From Pseudomonas parafulva (GTDB lineage Bacteria; Pseudomonadota; Gammaproteobacteria; Pseudomonadales; Pseudomonadaceae), in assembly GCF_000800255.1 (NCBI RefSeq), contig NZ_CP009747.1:5022001-5086000 (forward strand): a DNA stretch of 64,000 nt, written 5' to 3'. A model generated the notes under the pieces. That model did no database searches. It was not told the DNA's origin and saw nothing but the letters and a program-made list of their open reading frames with translations. Made by a program: the position numbers and the translations under genes. Of this stretch, positions 1-10,289 are shown one piece after another. The stretch's first letter is position 1, and the number at the start of each line of letters is the position of its first letter.

Positions 1-1338
1 CAGTGGGTCGCCTTGACCGGCCAATGCGCCGTACCAGCAGGCCAGGGCGTAGACCAGGCACAGCAGGCCGAGCAACTGAGCCAGGCGCTGGCGCGGCGAC
101 TTGACCACGAACTCCAGCGCGCCGAGAAACAGTGCCACGCCAGCGGCCAGCAGGCCGACCAGCAGCAGCGTCAGCGGCCCGGGCAGCACGCGGCTGAGCA
201 GGCCGATGGCCACGCCCAGCAACAGCACGCCGATGACGTTCTTCACGCTGTTCAGCCATGGCCCGCTCCTGGGCAGCCAGGCCGCGCCGCCGGTCGCCAC
301 CAGCAGCAGCGGTGCGCCCATGCCCAGGCCCAGGGCAAACAGTTTCAGGGCGCCGCCGACGGCATCGCCGCTGGCGCTGATGTACAGCAGAGCGCCCGCC
401 AACGGCGCCGACACGCAGGGCGAGACCAGCAGGCTGGAGAGCACCCCGAGCACCGCAGCGCCCAGCAGTGATCCGCCGCGCGTGCCGCGTGCCACCCGGT
501 CCAGGCGCTGGCTCAGGGCGTGCGGCAACTTGAGTTCGAACAGACCGAACATGGCCAGGGCGAACACCGCGAAAAACAACGCAAAGGGCACCAGCACCCA
601 GGCCGATTGCAGGCGTGCTTGCAGGTTCAGGCTGGCGCCGAACAGCCCCATCAACGCGCCGAGTCCGGCGAAGCTGGCGGCCATCGGCAGCACGTAGGCC
701 AGCGACAGGCTCAAGCCGCGCCAACCGCCCACCTGGCCGCGCAGCACCACGCCGGACAGAATCGGCAGCATCGGCAGCACGCAGGGGGTGAAAGTCAGGC
801 CGAGGCCGGCGAGGAAGAACAGTAGCAGCGCCTGCCAATCGAGCCGTTCGGTGGCACTGGCGGCGTTCGCAGCGCCCTCTCCCGGAATGCTCAGGCGCGC
901 GGTTTCCGGGGGATAGCACAGGCCTTTGTCGGCGCAGCCTTGATAACCCACCAGCAAGGTGAAGGCGCGTGGGTCGGTGCGCGGCACTTCGATGTCGACG
1001 ATGCCGTGGTACACCTCGACGTCGCCGAAGAACTCGTCGTGCTTGGCTTCGCCCTGGGGAATGCGTGGGCTGCCCAGGGCGATGTCGCCTGGCTCGCTGC
1101 GCACCTGGAAGCGGTGACGATAGAGGTAGTAGCCCTCGGTGGCGACGAAGCGCAACTTGATCGACTGCGCATCGGCCTGGAGCAGTTCCAGCTTGAAGGC
1201 TTCGTGGACCGGCAGGAAGTCGGCGCTGTTGGACAGCGAGGCGGCGCCCAGGGTGGCGCTGGGGCGGTTGTCGAGCAGGCCCGAGGCGAAGCTGGGGCCG
1301 GCCAGCAGCAGGAACAGCAGGAAAAACAAGCGGCGCAT
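1..1338 (-). CDS. dsbD: Thiol:disulfide interchange protein DsbD, C-terminus outside window
   Basis: Inner-membrane electron transporter that passes reducing power from cytoplasmic thioredoxin to periplasmic DsbC/DsbG and cytochrome c maturation. The gene reads leftwards from an ATG at 1338 and runs off the window after 446 codons. A signal peptide (residues 1-19) is followed by the periplasmic alpha domain with the cysteine pair C135/C141 (GCADKGLC). The multi-helix beta domain follows, with the two conserved intramembrane cysteines in FTPCVLPMLPIL and VSPCVSAPL. The C-terminal thioredoxin-like gamma domain is not visible because the gene is cut by the window edge. The ribosome-binding site is weak. 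The family assignment is secure; completeness cannot be judged. Confidence 0.93.
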   Translation of the reverse strand, partial: MRRLFFLLFLLLAGPSFASGLLDNRPSATLGAASLSNSADFLPVHEAFKLELLQADAQSIKLRFVATEGYYLYRHRFQVRSEPGDIALGSPRIPQGEAKHDEFFGDVEVYHGIVDIEVPRTDPRAFTLLVGYQGCADKGLCYPPETARLSIPGEGAANAASATERLDWQALLLFFLAGLGLTFTPCVLPMLPILSGVVLRGQVGGWRGLSLSLAYVLPMAASFAGLGALMGLFGASLNLQARLQSAWVLVPFALFFAVFALAMFGLFELKLPHALSQRLDRVARGTRGGSLLGAAVLGVLSSLLVSPCVSAPLAGALLYISASGDAVGGALKLFALGLGMGAPLLLVATGGAAWLPRSGPWLNSVKNVIGVLLLGVAIGLLSRVLPGPLTLLLVGLLAAGVALFLGALEFVVKSPRQRLAQLLGLLCLVYALACWYGALAGQGDPL

Positions 1339-1441
1339 GGCGGACTCGCGAGGTGGAACGTGGCCGGCATGATAGCGGAGTTGGCAGCGGCTGGGGGCGA
1401 TCGGGCTGGGCGCGGCGGCGAAGCGCCGCACCCCAGAGCGC

Positions 1442-3403
1442 TTACACGCGAAACGCGCCGACCGCCTGGTTCAGTTCGCCGCCGAGCTGCAGCAGTTGCT
1501 CGCTCTGCTGGCGACCTTCGCCGATACGCTGCAGGTTGTCTTCGCCCAGTGCATGGATACGCTCACTGTGGTCACGGATCTCGCTCACCGCGCCGCTCTG
1601 CTGGGCGGTCACATCGGCGATGCGCACCGCCGTGTCGGCGATGGTGCGAATGGCGCTGACGATCTCGTCCAGCGCACCGTCGGCCATCTGCGCCTGGCTG
1701 GCGGTGGCCTCGGCATGTTCGAGCTGGGTACGCATGCCGCTGACCGATTCGCGCGCGGCCTGTTGCAGGCGGTCGATCAGCACCTGGATTTCGCCGGTGG
1801 CGCCGGTGGTGCGCTGGGCCAGCGAGCGCACCTCGTCGGCCACCACGGCGAAGCCGCGGCCCATCTCCCCGGCACGGGCCGCCTCGATGGCGGCATTGAG
1901 CGCCAGCAGGTTGGTCTGCTCGGCGATGGCGCGGATCACCGTCAGCACGCCACCGATGGTCGCCGACTCGGCCGCCAGTTGCTCGATCAGCTGAGCATTG
2001 CCCTGCACCTCGTCGACCAGCGCACGCAGCCCCGACAGGCTGTCGCCGATCACCGCCTGGCCGTGCTCCACGGCGCGACCGGCGTCACGGCTGGCGTCGG
2101 CGGCTGCGCTGGCGTCGCCGGCCACCTGCTGGATGGTCGCTTCCAGTTCGCCCAGGGCGTCGCGGATCTGCGCGGTGTCGCCGGCCTGGCGTTCGGCGCC
2201 GTCGTGCAGCGCCGTGCTCATGCCGGCCAGGGCGTGGCTGCTGCCGGCGACCTGTTCGGCGTTGTCGCGCAAGGTGCCCACCAGCGTCACCAGGTACTGG
2301 CGCAGGCGGTTCAGCGAGGCCTGGATCTCGTGCAGTTCGAGGTTGGTACGGCCCAGCTCCACGGGCTGGCCGAAGTCGCCTTCGGCCCAACGCGACAGAG
2401 CCGGTACCAGGCTGGTGAGGGTGCGGGTGAGGCGCCGTTGCAGGGTGTCGATGAGCAGTGCGATCAGCAGGATCAGGCCGATCATCACGCCCTGGGTGAG
2501 TCGCACTTCGGCGGCGATCTTCGCGTGCTGGCCTCGCACCTGCGGCTCCAGTGCGGCGATGGCCTGCTGCACGGCATCGATACGTTCGCGGGTACTGGCG
2601 GCCAGCGCGGCGCGGCGCTCGATCTGTTCGCGGGTGCGCTGCAGCTCGGCGGGGTAACGGCCGAGCAGGCTTTGCAGTTCGCGCTTGAGGCCGACGGCGA
2701 CATCTTCCTGGCGTTCGTTGGCCTGGCTTTGCAGGCCCATCATCGCGGCGAAGTCGTCGGCGCCGGACTCGGCGGCGCGGGTCACCCCCAGCAGCGGCAG
2801 GGCGTCGATGAGCTGGGCCTGGGCGCGGATCTGCTGCAGCTCGCGTTCCACCTCGTCGGCCAGCTCGGCGCGACCGCTGCTGACCAGTTTGTCGCGGGCC
2901 AGCGCCAGGCGGCCCAGGTGCAGCGAGGCGTCCAGCAGGGGTGTCAGGTAGCGCGGCGCCTCGGCGCTGCCGCTGTCACGGGCGTAGCTGGCCAGTTGTT
3001 CGAAGTTGGCCCCCAGTTCGCGCTCGGCTTGCAGCAGCAGGGCTTGCGGGTCGCCGGCCAGTTTGCCGGCGGCCAGCAGTTCGTTGGCGGTGAACGCCTG
3101 CAGGCCGTCGAGGCTGGGCCGCAGTTGCGCGGCCAGATCCTCCGGCCACTGGGCCAGCGCCTCGTGCAGGTGCCGGGTGGCCTCCGTGGCGGCGGCATGG
3201 CGCAGGGCGTCGCCACTGGCCAGGTAGACCTGGATATTGTCGGCGGCCTGGTTCTGGAACTGCTGAGACAGGCTCAGGTAGCGCTCCATCAGTTGGTAGG
3301 GGCGCTCCAGTGCGCGCTGCGACCACCACAGGGTCGCGCCCAGGGCAAAGCACACGGCCACCAGCAAGAGGGTGTTGAAATTGGTCAGCCACTTCAGGCG
3401 CAT
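1442..3403 (-). CDS. Methyl-accepting chemotaxis protein with long helical periplasmic domain
   Basis: Chemoreceptor of 653 residues. TM1 is about residues 10-28, then comes a periplasmic region of about 275 residues that looks almost wholly alpha-helical. TM2 is about 305-320, followed by a HAMP-like linker and the signalling domain, whose hairpin tip contains [18 protein letters not shown]. The sensor is not a Cache domain; its length and helicity fit a helical-bimodular or four-helix class, but I cannot assign a ligand. I chose the ATG at 3403 because AGGAAG lies 9 bases upstream; an in-frame TTG at 3424 lacks such a site. It lies between dsbD and the diguanylate cyclase on the same strand, but gaps of about 100-160 bases argue for separate transcription. 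Confidence 0.9.
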   Translation of the reverse strand: MRLKWLTNFNTLLLVAVCFALGATLWWSQRALERPYQLMERYLSLSQQFQNQAADNIQVYLASGDALRHAAATEATRHLHEALAQWPEDLAAQLRPSLDGLQAFTANELLAAGKLAGDPQALLLQAERELGANFEQLASYARDSGSAEAPRYLTPLLDASLHLGRLALARDKLVSSGRAELADEVERELQQIRAQAQLIDALPLLGVTRAAESGADDFAAMMGLQSQANERQEDVAVGLKRELQSLLGRYPAELQRTREQIERRAALAASTRERIDAVQQAIAALEPQVRGQHAKIAAEVRLTQGVMIGLILLIALLIDTLQRRLTRTLTSLVPALSRWAEGDFGQPVELGRTNLELHEIQASLNRLRQYLVTLVGTLRDNAEQVAGSSHALAGMSTALHDGAERQAGDTAQIRDALGELEATIQQVAGDASAAADASRDAGRAVEHGQAVIGDSLSGLRALVDEVQGNAQLIEQLAAESATIGGVLTVIRAIAEQTNLLALNAAIEAARAGEMGRGFAVVADEVRSLAQRTTGATGEIQVLIDRLQQAARESVSGMRTQLEHAEATASQAQMADGALDEIVSAIRTIADTAVRIADVTAQQSGAVSEIRDHSERIHALGEDNLQRIGEGRQQSEQLLQLGGELNQAVGAFRV

Positions 3404-3562
3404 AGCCGCTAACTTCCTGGGCAATGGTGAGGTAGGTGGCTGAAGTTATTGCGATTTTGTGACGCCGTGATGACGCCGGAGGCTTGGCGCCATAAAAAAG
3501 TGGCACATTGCTGGTATGGCTGGCGTCGTGGCTGATGGCTGTGCAGGAAACGCCGTGGGCGC

Positions 3563-5179
3563 TTACGGCTCGACCCGCATCACGCAATTGCGCCCGGCAT
3601 GCTTGGCCCGGTACAGCGCCTCGTCCGCAGCACTGGCCATGCTCAGGGCATCGAGCGCCTCGTCGAGCTGCACCACACCGGCACTGAAGGTGCATTGCAG
3701 GTCCTGAGGCTGGGCGGGGTAGTGGATTTCGGCGAAGCGCTGGCGGATCTGGTCGAGCACCTTGTGCGCGGCGTCCAGCCCGGTGTCAGGCATGACGATG
3801 GCGAATTCCTCGCCGCCGTAGCGGCCGATGAAATCGGTCTTGCGCAGGCGCTGCTTGAGAAACAACGCCAGGCTCTTGATCACGCGGTCGCCCATGGGAT
3901 GGCCATGGCGATCATTGATCTTCTTGAAGTGGTCGATGTCGAGCATGGCGAAGCTCAGCGGCCGTTGCTCGCGGCGGGCGCGGAAGCTGCAGTCTTCGAG
4001 CAGTTGCAGGATGTGGGTGTGGTTGTACAGCCCGGTCAGGCTGTCACGGACCATGCGCGCCTTGAGGTGGCGGGCGCGGGCGGCGCGGTTGCGCACGGTG
4101 GTGATCAGGTGGCGGGCGCGGATCGGCTTGGTGAGAAAGTCGTCGCCGCCCTCGCTCATGGCATCGAGCTGCTTGTCCAGGTCGTCTTCGGCCGACAGGT
4201 AGATGATCGGCACGCTGACGTAGCGGTCGTTGTGGCGGATCACCTTGGCCAGTTCCACGCCGGTACAGTCGGGCATGTACATATCCAGGATGATCAGGTC
4301 GGGCTGAAAGTCCGCCAGTTCGGCCATGGCGCGCATCGGCTCGGTGAGGGTGCGGGTGATGATGCCGGCGCCGTTGAGCAGGCGCTCGGTGTTCAGGGCC
4401 TGGGCCCGCGAGTCGTCGATGACCAGCACGCGGAACGGCTCGTACTGGGTGGTGCTGGTGAGCAGTTCGACTTTCTCCAGCAGGCTCGACGCTTCCAGGG
4501 TGCCGGTGAGGAACTCCTGGCCGCCAGCCCGCACCGCTGCCAGGCGCGTGGGGGTGTCGGCTTCGTGCAGACTGAAGAACAACAGTGGGATGGGCGTTTG
4601 CAGACCGTGCTGGGCGTCGGCCGCCAGGCGCAGGCCGGCGCCGGGACCGGCGAAATCCACGTCCATGACGATCGCCGCCGGCAGGTGCTCGCTCAGCGCC
4701 GCGCGCAAGGCCTCGCCGCTGTCCAGGGCTTGTGCGCTCAGGCCGAAGAACGCCAGTTGCTGGGCCAGGCGCTCGGCGCGCTCGGCGTCCTGCAGCAGGA
4801 TATGCACCGGCTTGCGCACGGCCGGCAAGTGCACGCTGTCGAGCTGGTCGCCCTGGCGCAGGCCCGTGCGCGAGAGGCGCTGCATCAGGCGGTTGAGCTC
4901 ACCGATCAGTTGCGAGTTGAGGCGCGCGCTGTTGGCTTCGATGGCCTCCAGGGTCTGACCGATGGCCTGCGCCAGGCCGATGTGCTCGGCCTGCTCGAAG
5001 CGCTCGGCGTAGCGCTGCAGGCGCAGGTTGGCATCGCTCAGCTCGCCCAGTCCGGCACTCGACCATTCGCCGCGTTGCAGGCGTTGCCAGGTCTCCAGCA
5101 TCTGTCGAGCCTGGTGGATGACCCGCTGGGCGAAGTGTTGACGCAAGCGCTCGTGGCTGGGCTCGGCGTGTCCGGTCAT
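3563..5179 (-). CDS. Diguanylate cyclase with two receiver domains (PleD-like)
   Basis: Response regulator of 538 residues predicted to make cyclic di-GMP. Residues 1-115 are helical and may be an Hpt-like or dimerising segment. A first receiver-like domain (about 124-240) keeps an acidic D173 but has FLTGTLE where the conserved lysine of FLTKP should be, so it may be a non-phosphorylated pseudo-receiver. The second receiver (about 249-365) looks intact, with DD at 255-256, phospho-acceptor D299 and K351. The C-terminal GGDEF domain (about 375-535) has active-site GGEEF at 455-459. An inhibitory RxxD site (R446-D449) lies five residues before it, so product inhibition is likely. Cytoplasmic; the cognate kinase is not obvious nearby. 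Confidence 0.92.
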   Translation of the reverse strand: MTGHAEPSHERLRQHFAQRVIHQARQMLETWQRLQRGEWSSAGLGELSDANLRLQRYAERFEQAEHIGLAQAIGQTLEAIEANSARLNSQLIGELNRLMQRLSRTGLRQGDQLDSVHLPAVRKPVHILLQDAERAERLAQQLAFFGLSAQALDSGEALRAALSEHLPAAIVMDVDFAGPGAGLRLAADAQHGLQTPIPLLFFSLHEADTPTRLAAVRAGGQEFLTGTLEASSLLEKVELLTSTTQYEPFRVLVIDDSRAQALNTERLLNGAGIITRTLTEPMRAMAELADFQPDLIILDMYMPDCTGVELAKVIRHNDRYVSVPIIYLSAEDDLDKQLDAMSEGGDDFLTKPIRARHLITTVRNRAARARHLKARMVRDSLTGLYNHTHILQLLEDCSFRARREQRPLSFAMLDIDHFKKINDRHGHPMGDRVIKSLALFLKQRLRKTDFIGRYGGEEFAIVMPDTGLDAAHKVLDQIRQRFAEIHYPAQPQDLQCTFSAGVVQLDEALDALSMASAADEALYRAKHAGRNCVMRVEP

Positions 5180-5429
5180 GTCCTGTCTGCTTGTTGGAAA
5201 GAGGTATGCAGGTTCAATGATGGCTCTATGCTAGCAGCTATCGTCCGACCCGTGAGTGCCGCGGATCAACAAAGCGTTCACGCCCGTCCATTCAGTTTGC
5301 GACTCGTGGGTCGCTTATGCGCATGGCGGCGTCTGCTTTATAGTGCCCAGGTGCAGGCTTGCCGTGGCACCCTGGCACGGGCCTGTGGTCCAAGCCCCTG
5401 AACCCTCATGTTTGATTAAGGACAACGCC

Positions 5430-6497
5430 ATGCTGGACTGGAAAAACCGCGAGGCCAAGGCCGAGCGGCGCGAGCGCGCCGACGGCCGTGGCGCCGCCAC
5501 CCGTAGCTACTTCGGCGGCCTCTGGAGCCGCGCCCTGCTTATCCTGATCGGTGTGTACCTGGTGGTGTGCATCGGTCTTGGCTGGTACTGGAGCCAGGAA
5601 CCGGCCCTGTTCCCGGTGCAGCAGAATGCCCAGGCCGCTGCCCAGCGCAACGGCCAGCAGATGGTGATCGGCTACACCACCACCGAGACCCTGAAGACCG
5701 TCGCGGCCACGCTGCTCGACAAGCCCGGTGGCTACATCGCCAACGACCGCTTCCCGCCAGGCCTGTGGATGGACAACATGCCGAGTTGGGAATACGGCGT
5801 GCTGGTCCAGGTGCGTGACCTGTCGCGCGCGCTGCGCAAGGACTTCGCCCGTTCGCAATCGCAATCCACCGAAGACGCCGACCTGGCCAAGGCCGAACCG
5901 CGCTTCAACTTCGACTACAAGAGCTGGATCCTGCCGTCCAGCGAATCGGAGTTCGAGGAAGGCATCAAGTCGCTTAGCCGCTACCAGGCGCGCCTGGCCG
6001 CTGGCGACAAGGGCGCGATCTTCTACACCCGTGCCGACAACCTCAACAACTGGCTGGGCGACGTGGCCACGCGCCTGGGTTCGCTGTCCCAGCGTCTGTC
6101 GGCCAGCGTCGGCCGGGTCAAGCTCAACAGCAACCTGAAGACCGAAACCGTGCAGGCCGGCCAGGCGCCGCAGGTCGACGAGGAAATCGTCGAGACGCCA
6201 TGGCTGCAGATCGACAACGTGTTCTACGAAGCCCGTGGCCAGGCCTGGGCCCTGTCGCACCTGCTGCGCGCCATTGAAGTGGACTTCGCCGACGTACTGG
6301 CGAAGAAGAACGCGACGGTCAGCGTGCGGCAGATCATCCGCGAGCTGGAAGCCTCGCAGGAACCGCTGTGGAGCCCGATGGTGCTCAACGGCAGCGGCTT
6401 CGGCATGTGGGCTAACCACTCGCTGGTGATGGCCAACTACATTTCCCGGGCCAACGCCGCCGTGATCGACCTGCGCCAGTTGCTCTCGCAAGGATGA
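5430..6497 (+). CDS. DUF2333 family membrane-anchored protein
   Basis: Protein of 355 residues with a charged N-terminus, one transmembrane segment at about 35-54 (LLILIGVYLVVCIGLGWYW) and a large soluble part, probably periplasmic. It resembles the DUF2333 proteins conserved in Pseudomonas; no function is known to me. The ATG at 5430 gives an N-in single-pass topology and sits 11 bases after a TAAGGA-like site; an upstream in-frame start at 5256 would add an implausible leader. The stop overlaps the start of the Nudix gene (ATGA), indicating translational coupling. Confidence 0.82.
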   Translation: MLDWKNREAKAERRERADGRGAATRSYFGGLWSRALLILIGVYLVVCIGLGWYWSQEPALFPVQQNAQAAAQRNGQQMVIGYTTTETLKTVAATLLDKPGGYIANDRFPPGLWMDNMPSWEYGVLVQVRDLSRALRKDFARSQSQSTEDADLAKAEPRFNFDYKSWILPSSESEFEEGIKSLSRYQARLAAGDKGAIFYTRADNLNNWLGDVATRLGSLSQRLSASVGRVKLNSNLKTETVQAGQAPQVDEEIVETPWLQIDNVFYEARGQAWALSHLLRAIEVDFADVLAKKNATVSVRQIIRELEASQEPLWSPMVLNGSGFGMWANHSLVMANYISRANAAVIDLRQLLSQG

Positions 6498-7027
6498 CCC
6501 TGAGCCCTGACGAAGCCGCGCACCGTGCGGCTTCGGACGCCGAGTCGGTGGCCTGGGTCGATGCCCAGGATCGCTGCTTGGGCGCGCTGCCCCGGGCCGA
6601 GTTGCGCGAGCGCGGGCTGATCGGTCGCTGTACCTTCATCCTGCTGTTCAATAGCCGAGGCGAGCTGTGCGTGCACCGGCGCACCTTGAGCAAAGCGTTG
6701 TATCCCGGCTTCTGGGATGTGGCGGCCGGCGGCATGGTGGGGGCGGGCGAAAGCTACGACGCCTCGGCAGCGCGAGAGCTTGGTGAGGAATTGGGCATCG
6801 CGGATGTGCCGTTGCGCTTCCATGAGAAGTTCTACTTCGACCAGCCGGGCAACCGGCTGTGGTGCGCGGTGTACTCGGCCGTGTCCGATGCGCCGTTGCG
6901 CTTGCAGCCTGAAGAGGTGATGGAGGCGCGCTTCATCAGCGTGGCCCAGGCCGAGGCCGAGAGCCGAGTGAAGGATTACTGCCCGGATTCGCTGGTGGCG
7001 TTGCAGCGGTTCAAGGCCAGTTCGTGA
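6494..7027 (+). CDS. Nudix hydrolase (YfcD-like)
   Basis: Protein of 177 residues with a complete Nudix box at 80-102: G80, E86, R94-E95-L, E98, E99 and G101 in the pattern G-x5-E-x7-REU-x-EE-x-G-U. The family cleaves nucleoside diphosphates linked to other groups, using Mg or Mn held by the box glutamates. Length and the flanking sequence (HRRTLSKALYPGFWDV) resemble the YfcD/isopentenyl-isomerase-like Nudix group, whose substrate is uncertain. It overlaps the DUF2333 gene by four bases, so the two are almost certainly one operon. Cytoplasmic, no signal peptide. Confidence 0.9.
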   Translation: MTLSPDEAAHRAASDAESVAWVDAQDRCLGALPRAELRERGLIGRCTFILLFNSRGELCVHRRTLSKALYPGFWDVAAGGMVGAGESYDASAARELGEELGIADVPLRFHEKFYFDQPGNRLWCAVYSAVSDAPLRLQPEEVMEARFISVAQAEAESRVKDYCPDSLVALQRFKASS

Positions 7028-7264
7028 CAGCGCTGGTATCGGCAGCGCGGGGCGTCCGCCCCCTGAACAGAGCGTCGCATAACGCGTGGAAAATGCCGCA
7101 ATCCGCTACTTAGCAAGCCATCGATTTACCGTTACACTGCGCGCCCTTTTCGGGCTGTCGCCGCATCTGCGACAGTAGCGCCGCCCCTGCCAGAGTGGGG
7201 CTTCGCGGTCGGTCCAGCGATGCTGCGAGCCGACCAGTTTTTGTCCTCAGCAAGAGGAACAAAA

Positions 7265-7636
7265 GTGGCCAAGAAAGCTTCTTCCTTTTCCGCCCTCGGC
7301 GGTCTCGTGTTTTCCACCGACGCCGGTCGGCATTGCCCCGACTGCAGCCAGCCGGTGGATGCCTGTGTCTGCAAGCAGCAGGCCGTGCCCGAAGGCGATG
7401 GCATCGCCCGCGTGCGCCGCGAAAGCAAAGGGCGTGGCGGCAAGACCGTCACCACCATCAGCGGCGTGCCGCTGCCGCTCGATCAGCTCAAGGAACTGGC
7501 CAGCACCCTCAAGCGTCGCTGCGGCACCGGCGGCGCCCTGAAAGACGGCGTCATCGAGATCCAGGGCGATCATGTCGAACTGCTGCTCGGCGAATTGCTC
7601 AAGCAGGGTTTCAAGGCGAAGAAGTCCGGCGGCTGA
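7265..7636 (+). CDS. yciH: SUI1/eIF1-like translation factor YciH
   Basis: Protein of 123 residues of the bacterial SUI1 family, related to eukaryotic eIF1. The family is thought to influence start-site selection or act as a stress-related inhibitor of initiation. The N-terminal part has a four-cysteine cluster (C24, C27, C34, C36; CPDC...CVC) that could bind zinc. The SUI1 fold follows, with a basic loop (GRGGKTVTTI) and a C-terminal GDHVELLLGELLKQGF. The start is a GTG at 7265 preceded by AGAGGAA; an in-frame ATG 45 bases upstream has no good site. It precedes speA by about 150 bases on the same strand. Confidence 0.9.
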   Translation: MAKKASSFSALGGLVFSTDAGRHCPDCSQPVDACVCKQQAVPEGDGIARVRRESKGRGGKTVTTISGVPLPLDQLKELASTLKRRCGTGGALKDGVIEIQGDHVELLLGELLKQGFKAKKSGG

Positions 7637-7790
7637 CCCCGCGACGAGGATTTTTCGCCCGTGGCTTTCTAAACTCGTTCCTGCGGTCAGGGTCTACCGC
7701 CGCAGACGGACGAATCGTCATCTTCAGCTTTCATACTGCGCGCGCCTCCCAGGCGGGGCAGTGTCCAGAACTTATCGACAGGGGACTTGA

Positions 7791-9704
7791 ATGTCCGTAC
7801 GACGCACACGCAAAGACGATGGCAGCCAATGGACCGTGGCCGACAGCCGCAGTGTTTACGGGATCCGCCACTGGGGTGCTGGCTATTTCGCCATCAATGA
7901 TGCCGGGCGCGTCGAAGTGCGCCCCAACGGCCCGGACAGCTCGCCGATCGACCTCTTCGAACAGGTCGAGGAGCTGCGCCAGAGCGGCCTGTCGCTGCCG
8001 CTGCTGGTGCGTTTCCCGGACATCCTGCAGGACCGCGTGCGCCAATTGACCGGTGCCTTCGACGCCAACATCGCGCGCCTGGAATACCAGAGCCAGTACA
8101 CCGCGCTGTACCCGATCAAGGTCAACCAGCAGGAAGCGGTGGTGGAGAATATCATCGCCACCCAGAACGTCTCGATCGGCCTCGAAGCCGGCTCCAAGCC
8201 TGAGCTGCTGGCGGTGCTGGCGCTGGCGCCCAAGGGCGGCACCATCGTCTGCAACGGCTACAAGGACCGCGAGTTCATCCGACTGGCGCTGATGGGCCAG
8301 AAGCTGGGCCACAACGTGTTCATCGTCATCGAGAAGGAGTCCGAGGTCGCCCTGGTGATCGAGGAAGCCGCCGAGCTCAAGGTCAAGCCGCAGGTGGGGC
8401 TGCGTGTGCGCCTGTCGTCGCTGGCGTCGAGCAAGTGGGCCGACACCGGCGGGGAGAAGTCCAAGTTCGGGCTGTCGGCGGCGCAGTTGCTGTCGGTGGT
8501 GGCGCGCTTCCGCGAGGCGGGGCTGGATCAGGGCATTCGCCTGCTGCACTTCCACATGGGCTCGCAGATCGCCAACCTGGCCGACTACCAGCACGGCTTC
8601 AAGGAAGCGATTCGTTACTACGGCGAACTGCGTGGGTTGGGCTTGCCGGTCGATCACATCGACGTGGGCGGCGGCCTGGGCGTCGACTATGACGGCACCC
8701 ACTCGCGCAACGCCAGCTCGATCAACTACGACATGGACGACTACGCCGGCGTGGTGGTGGGCATGCTCAAGGAGTTCTGCGACGCGCAGGGCCTGCCGCA
8801 TCCGCACATCTTCTCCGAGAGCGGCCGCTCGCTGACTGCACACCACGCCATGCTGGTGATCCAGGTCACCGACGTGGAGAGCCACAACGACGAAGTGCCG
8901 ACCATCGAAAACAAGGCCGCGCTGCCCGAGACCGTGCAGTGGCTGGTGGACCTGCTCGGTCCGACCGACATCGAGATGGTCACCGAAACCTACTGGCGCG
9001 CCACGCACTACATGGGCGACGTGGCGGCGCAGTACGCCGACGGCAAGCTCACCCTGGCCGAGAAAGCCCTGGCCGAGCAGTGCTACTTCGCCGTGTGCCG
9101 GCGCCTGCACAACTCGCTCAAGGCGCGCCAGCGTTCGCACCGCCAGGTGCTGGACGAGCTCAACGACAAGCTGGCCGACAAATACATCTGCAACTTCTCG
9201 GTGTTCCAGAGCCTGCCCGACACCTGGGCCATCGGCCAGGTCCTGCCGATCATTCCGTTGCACCGCCTGGACGAAGAGCCGATGCGCCGTGCGGTGCTGC
9301 AGGACTTGACCTGCGACTCCGACGGCAAGATCAACCAGTACGTCGACGAGCAGAGCATCGAGACCAGCATGCCGGTGCACGCGGTCAAGGAAGGCGAAGA
9401 CTATCTGCTGGGCGTGTTCCTGGTCGGCGCTTACCAGGAGATCCTCGGTGACATGCACAACCTGTTCGGCGACACCGATTCGGTGAACATCTACCAGAAC
9501 GCCGACGGCAGCGTGTACCACGCCGGTATCGAGACCCACGACACCATCGAAGACATGCTGCGCTACGTGCACTTGTCGCCGGAGGAGTTGATGACCCATT
9601 ACCGCGACAAGGTGGCCAGCGCCAAGATCAGCGCACGTGAGCGCACCCAGTTCCTCGACGCCTTGCGTCTGGGGCTGACTCGCTCGTCTTATCTGTCGTC
9701 CTGA
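7791..9704 (+). CDS. speA: Biosynthetic arginine decarboxylase
   Basis: PLP enzyme of 637 residues that converts L-arginine to agmatine, the first step of the agmatine route to putrescine. The fold-III barrel carries the PLP lysine K110 (YPIKVNQ), the phosphate-binding glycine-rich segment ([12 protein letters not shown]) and the C-terminal-domain cysteine C508 (LTCDSDG), which completes the dimer active site. Length matches the family. The start ATG follows GGGGA by five bases. It probably acts in the cytoplasm or cell envelope as a homotetramer. Neighbours do not belong to the pathway, so the remaining genes (for example agmatine deiminase) lie elsewhere. Confidence 0.97.
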   Translation: MSVRRTRKDDGSQWTVADSRSVYGIRHWGAGYFAINDAGRVEVRPNGPDSSPIDLFEQVEELRQSGLSLPLLVRFPDILQDRVRQLTGAFDANIARLEYQSQYTALYPIKVNQQEAVVENIIATQNVSIGLEAGSKPELLAVLALAPKGGTIVCNGYKDREFIRLALMGQKLGHNVFIVIEKESEVALVIEEAAELKVKPQVGLRVRLSSLASSKWADTGGEKSKFGLSAAQLLSVVARFREAGLDQGIRLLHFHMGSQIANLADYQHGFKEAIRYYGELRGLGLPVDHIDVGGGLGVDYDGTHSRNASSINYDMDDYAGVVVGMLKEFCDAQGLPHPHIFSESGRSLTAHHAMLVIQVTDVESHNDEVPTIENKAALPETVQWLVDLLGPTDIEMVTETYWRATHYMGDVAAQYADGKLTLAEKALAEQCYFAVCRRLHNSLKARQRSHRQVLDELNDKLADKYICNFSVFQSLPDTWAIGQVLPIIPLHRLDEEPMRRAVLQDLTCDSDGKINQYVDEQSIETSMPVHAVKEGEDYLLGVFLVGAYQEILGDMHNLFGDTDSVNIYQNADGSVYHAGIETHDTIEDMLRYVHLSPEELMTHYRDKVASAKISARERTQFLDALRLGLTRSSYLSS

Positions 9705-9719
9705 TTGCCTAGGTGAGGT

Positions 9720-9738
9720 GGGGCTGCGGTGCAGCCCC
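9720..9738. terminator. GC-rich hairpin between convergent genes
   Basis: Perfect 8-bp inverted repeat GGGGCTGC / GCAGCCCC with a three-base loop, between the stop of speA and the stop of the convergent 149-residue gene. There is no T-run on either side, so it is at best a weak or factor-assisted bidirectional terminator. Confidence 0.45.
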
Positions 9739-9743
9739 CGGCA

Positions 9744-10193
9744 TCAGTGCGACGCACGGAGCCTGTCTTTTCGAGCATCGAGCTCGATGTCCACGATCTG
9801 TGGCGCATCCCCGTCCTCCAAGAGCGCAACGCTCGCGAATCGATAGACGGTATCGTAGGTTTTCGCTTTGACTACCCAGCCATCCACTTCGGTAATCGCC
9901 CCCGATTGCTTGGTCACCAGGAAGGGATGCTGAGTACGTAATTGCGTGAGGGCTTTGGTTGGATCTGTTTCCGTCTTCATAAGGTAATACAGGTACGTCT
10001 TAGCCACGGTCGCGCCGCCCGAGTTGCTGACCACCTCATAAACTGAACTGTGGTCGCCGATAGCGGTGGTTCGAACAATGTCGTCCAGGCTGGGTGCCGG
10101 GGTCCAATTGATCGCAGACCAGCCGAATTGGCCCACGGCGAGTGCTGCAAGAACTGGGGTGAGCCAGCGTTTAGTGGCCTTGCGAGCGGGCAT
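9744..10193 (-). CDS. Hypothetical membrane-anchored or secreted protein
   Basis: Protein of 149 residues that I do not recognise. It starts with a short basic stretch (MPARKATKRW) and a hydrophobic segment (about 11-27) that could be an uncleaved anchor or a signal peptide. About 115 mixed alpha/beta residues follow, containing two Thr/Lys-Thr-Tyr stretches (KTYLYYLMK, KTYDTVYRF). The hydrophobic stretch is short, so export is only probable. Initiation is well supported: AAGGAGAGG lies 8 bases before the ATG at 10193. It is transcribed on its own, convergent to speA and upstream of nothing on its strand. Codon usage looks slightly less GC-biased than its neighbours, which hints at a more recent arrival, but this is only an impression. 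Confidence 0.7.
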   Translation of the reverse strand: MPARKATKRWLTPVLAALAVGQFGWSAINWTPAPSLDDIVRTTAIGDHSSVYEVVSNSGGATVAKTYLYYLMKTETDPTKALTQLRTQHPFLVTKQSGAITEVDGWVVKAKTYDTVYRFASVALLEDGDAPQIVDIELDARKDRLRASH

Positions 10194-10289
10194 ACTCGAT
10201 ACCTCTCCTTATCCAAAGTCGCGTAGTGTCCGGAGTTCTGCTCATGAGGGGCAAATCTGTTGTTTTTCCACATGTGCAGAACCCAGCAC

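Noticed and set aside
1496..3412. A 638-codon plus-strand frame opposite the first chemoreceptor
   Set aside because: Antisense shadow of a well-supported MCP; composition is Gly/Gln/His-rich with no motif and no ribosome-binding site.
7731..9599. A 622-codon minus-strand frame opposite speA
   Set aside because: Shadow of speA, which has intact catalytic residues; the opposite reading is Val/His/Gln-rich low complexity.
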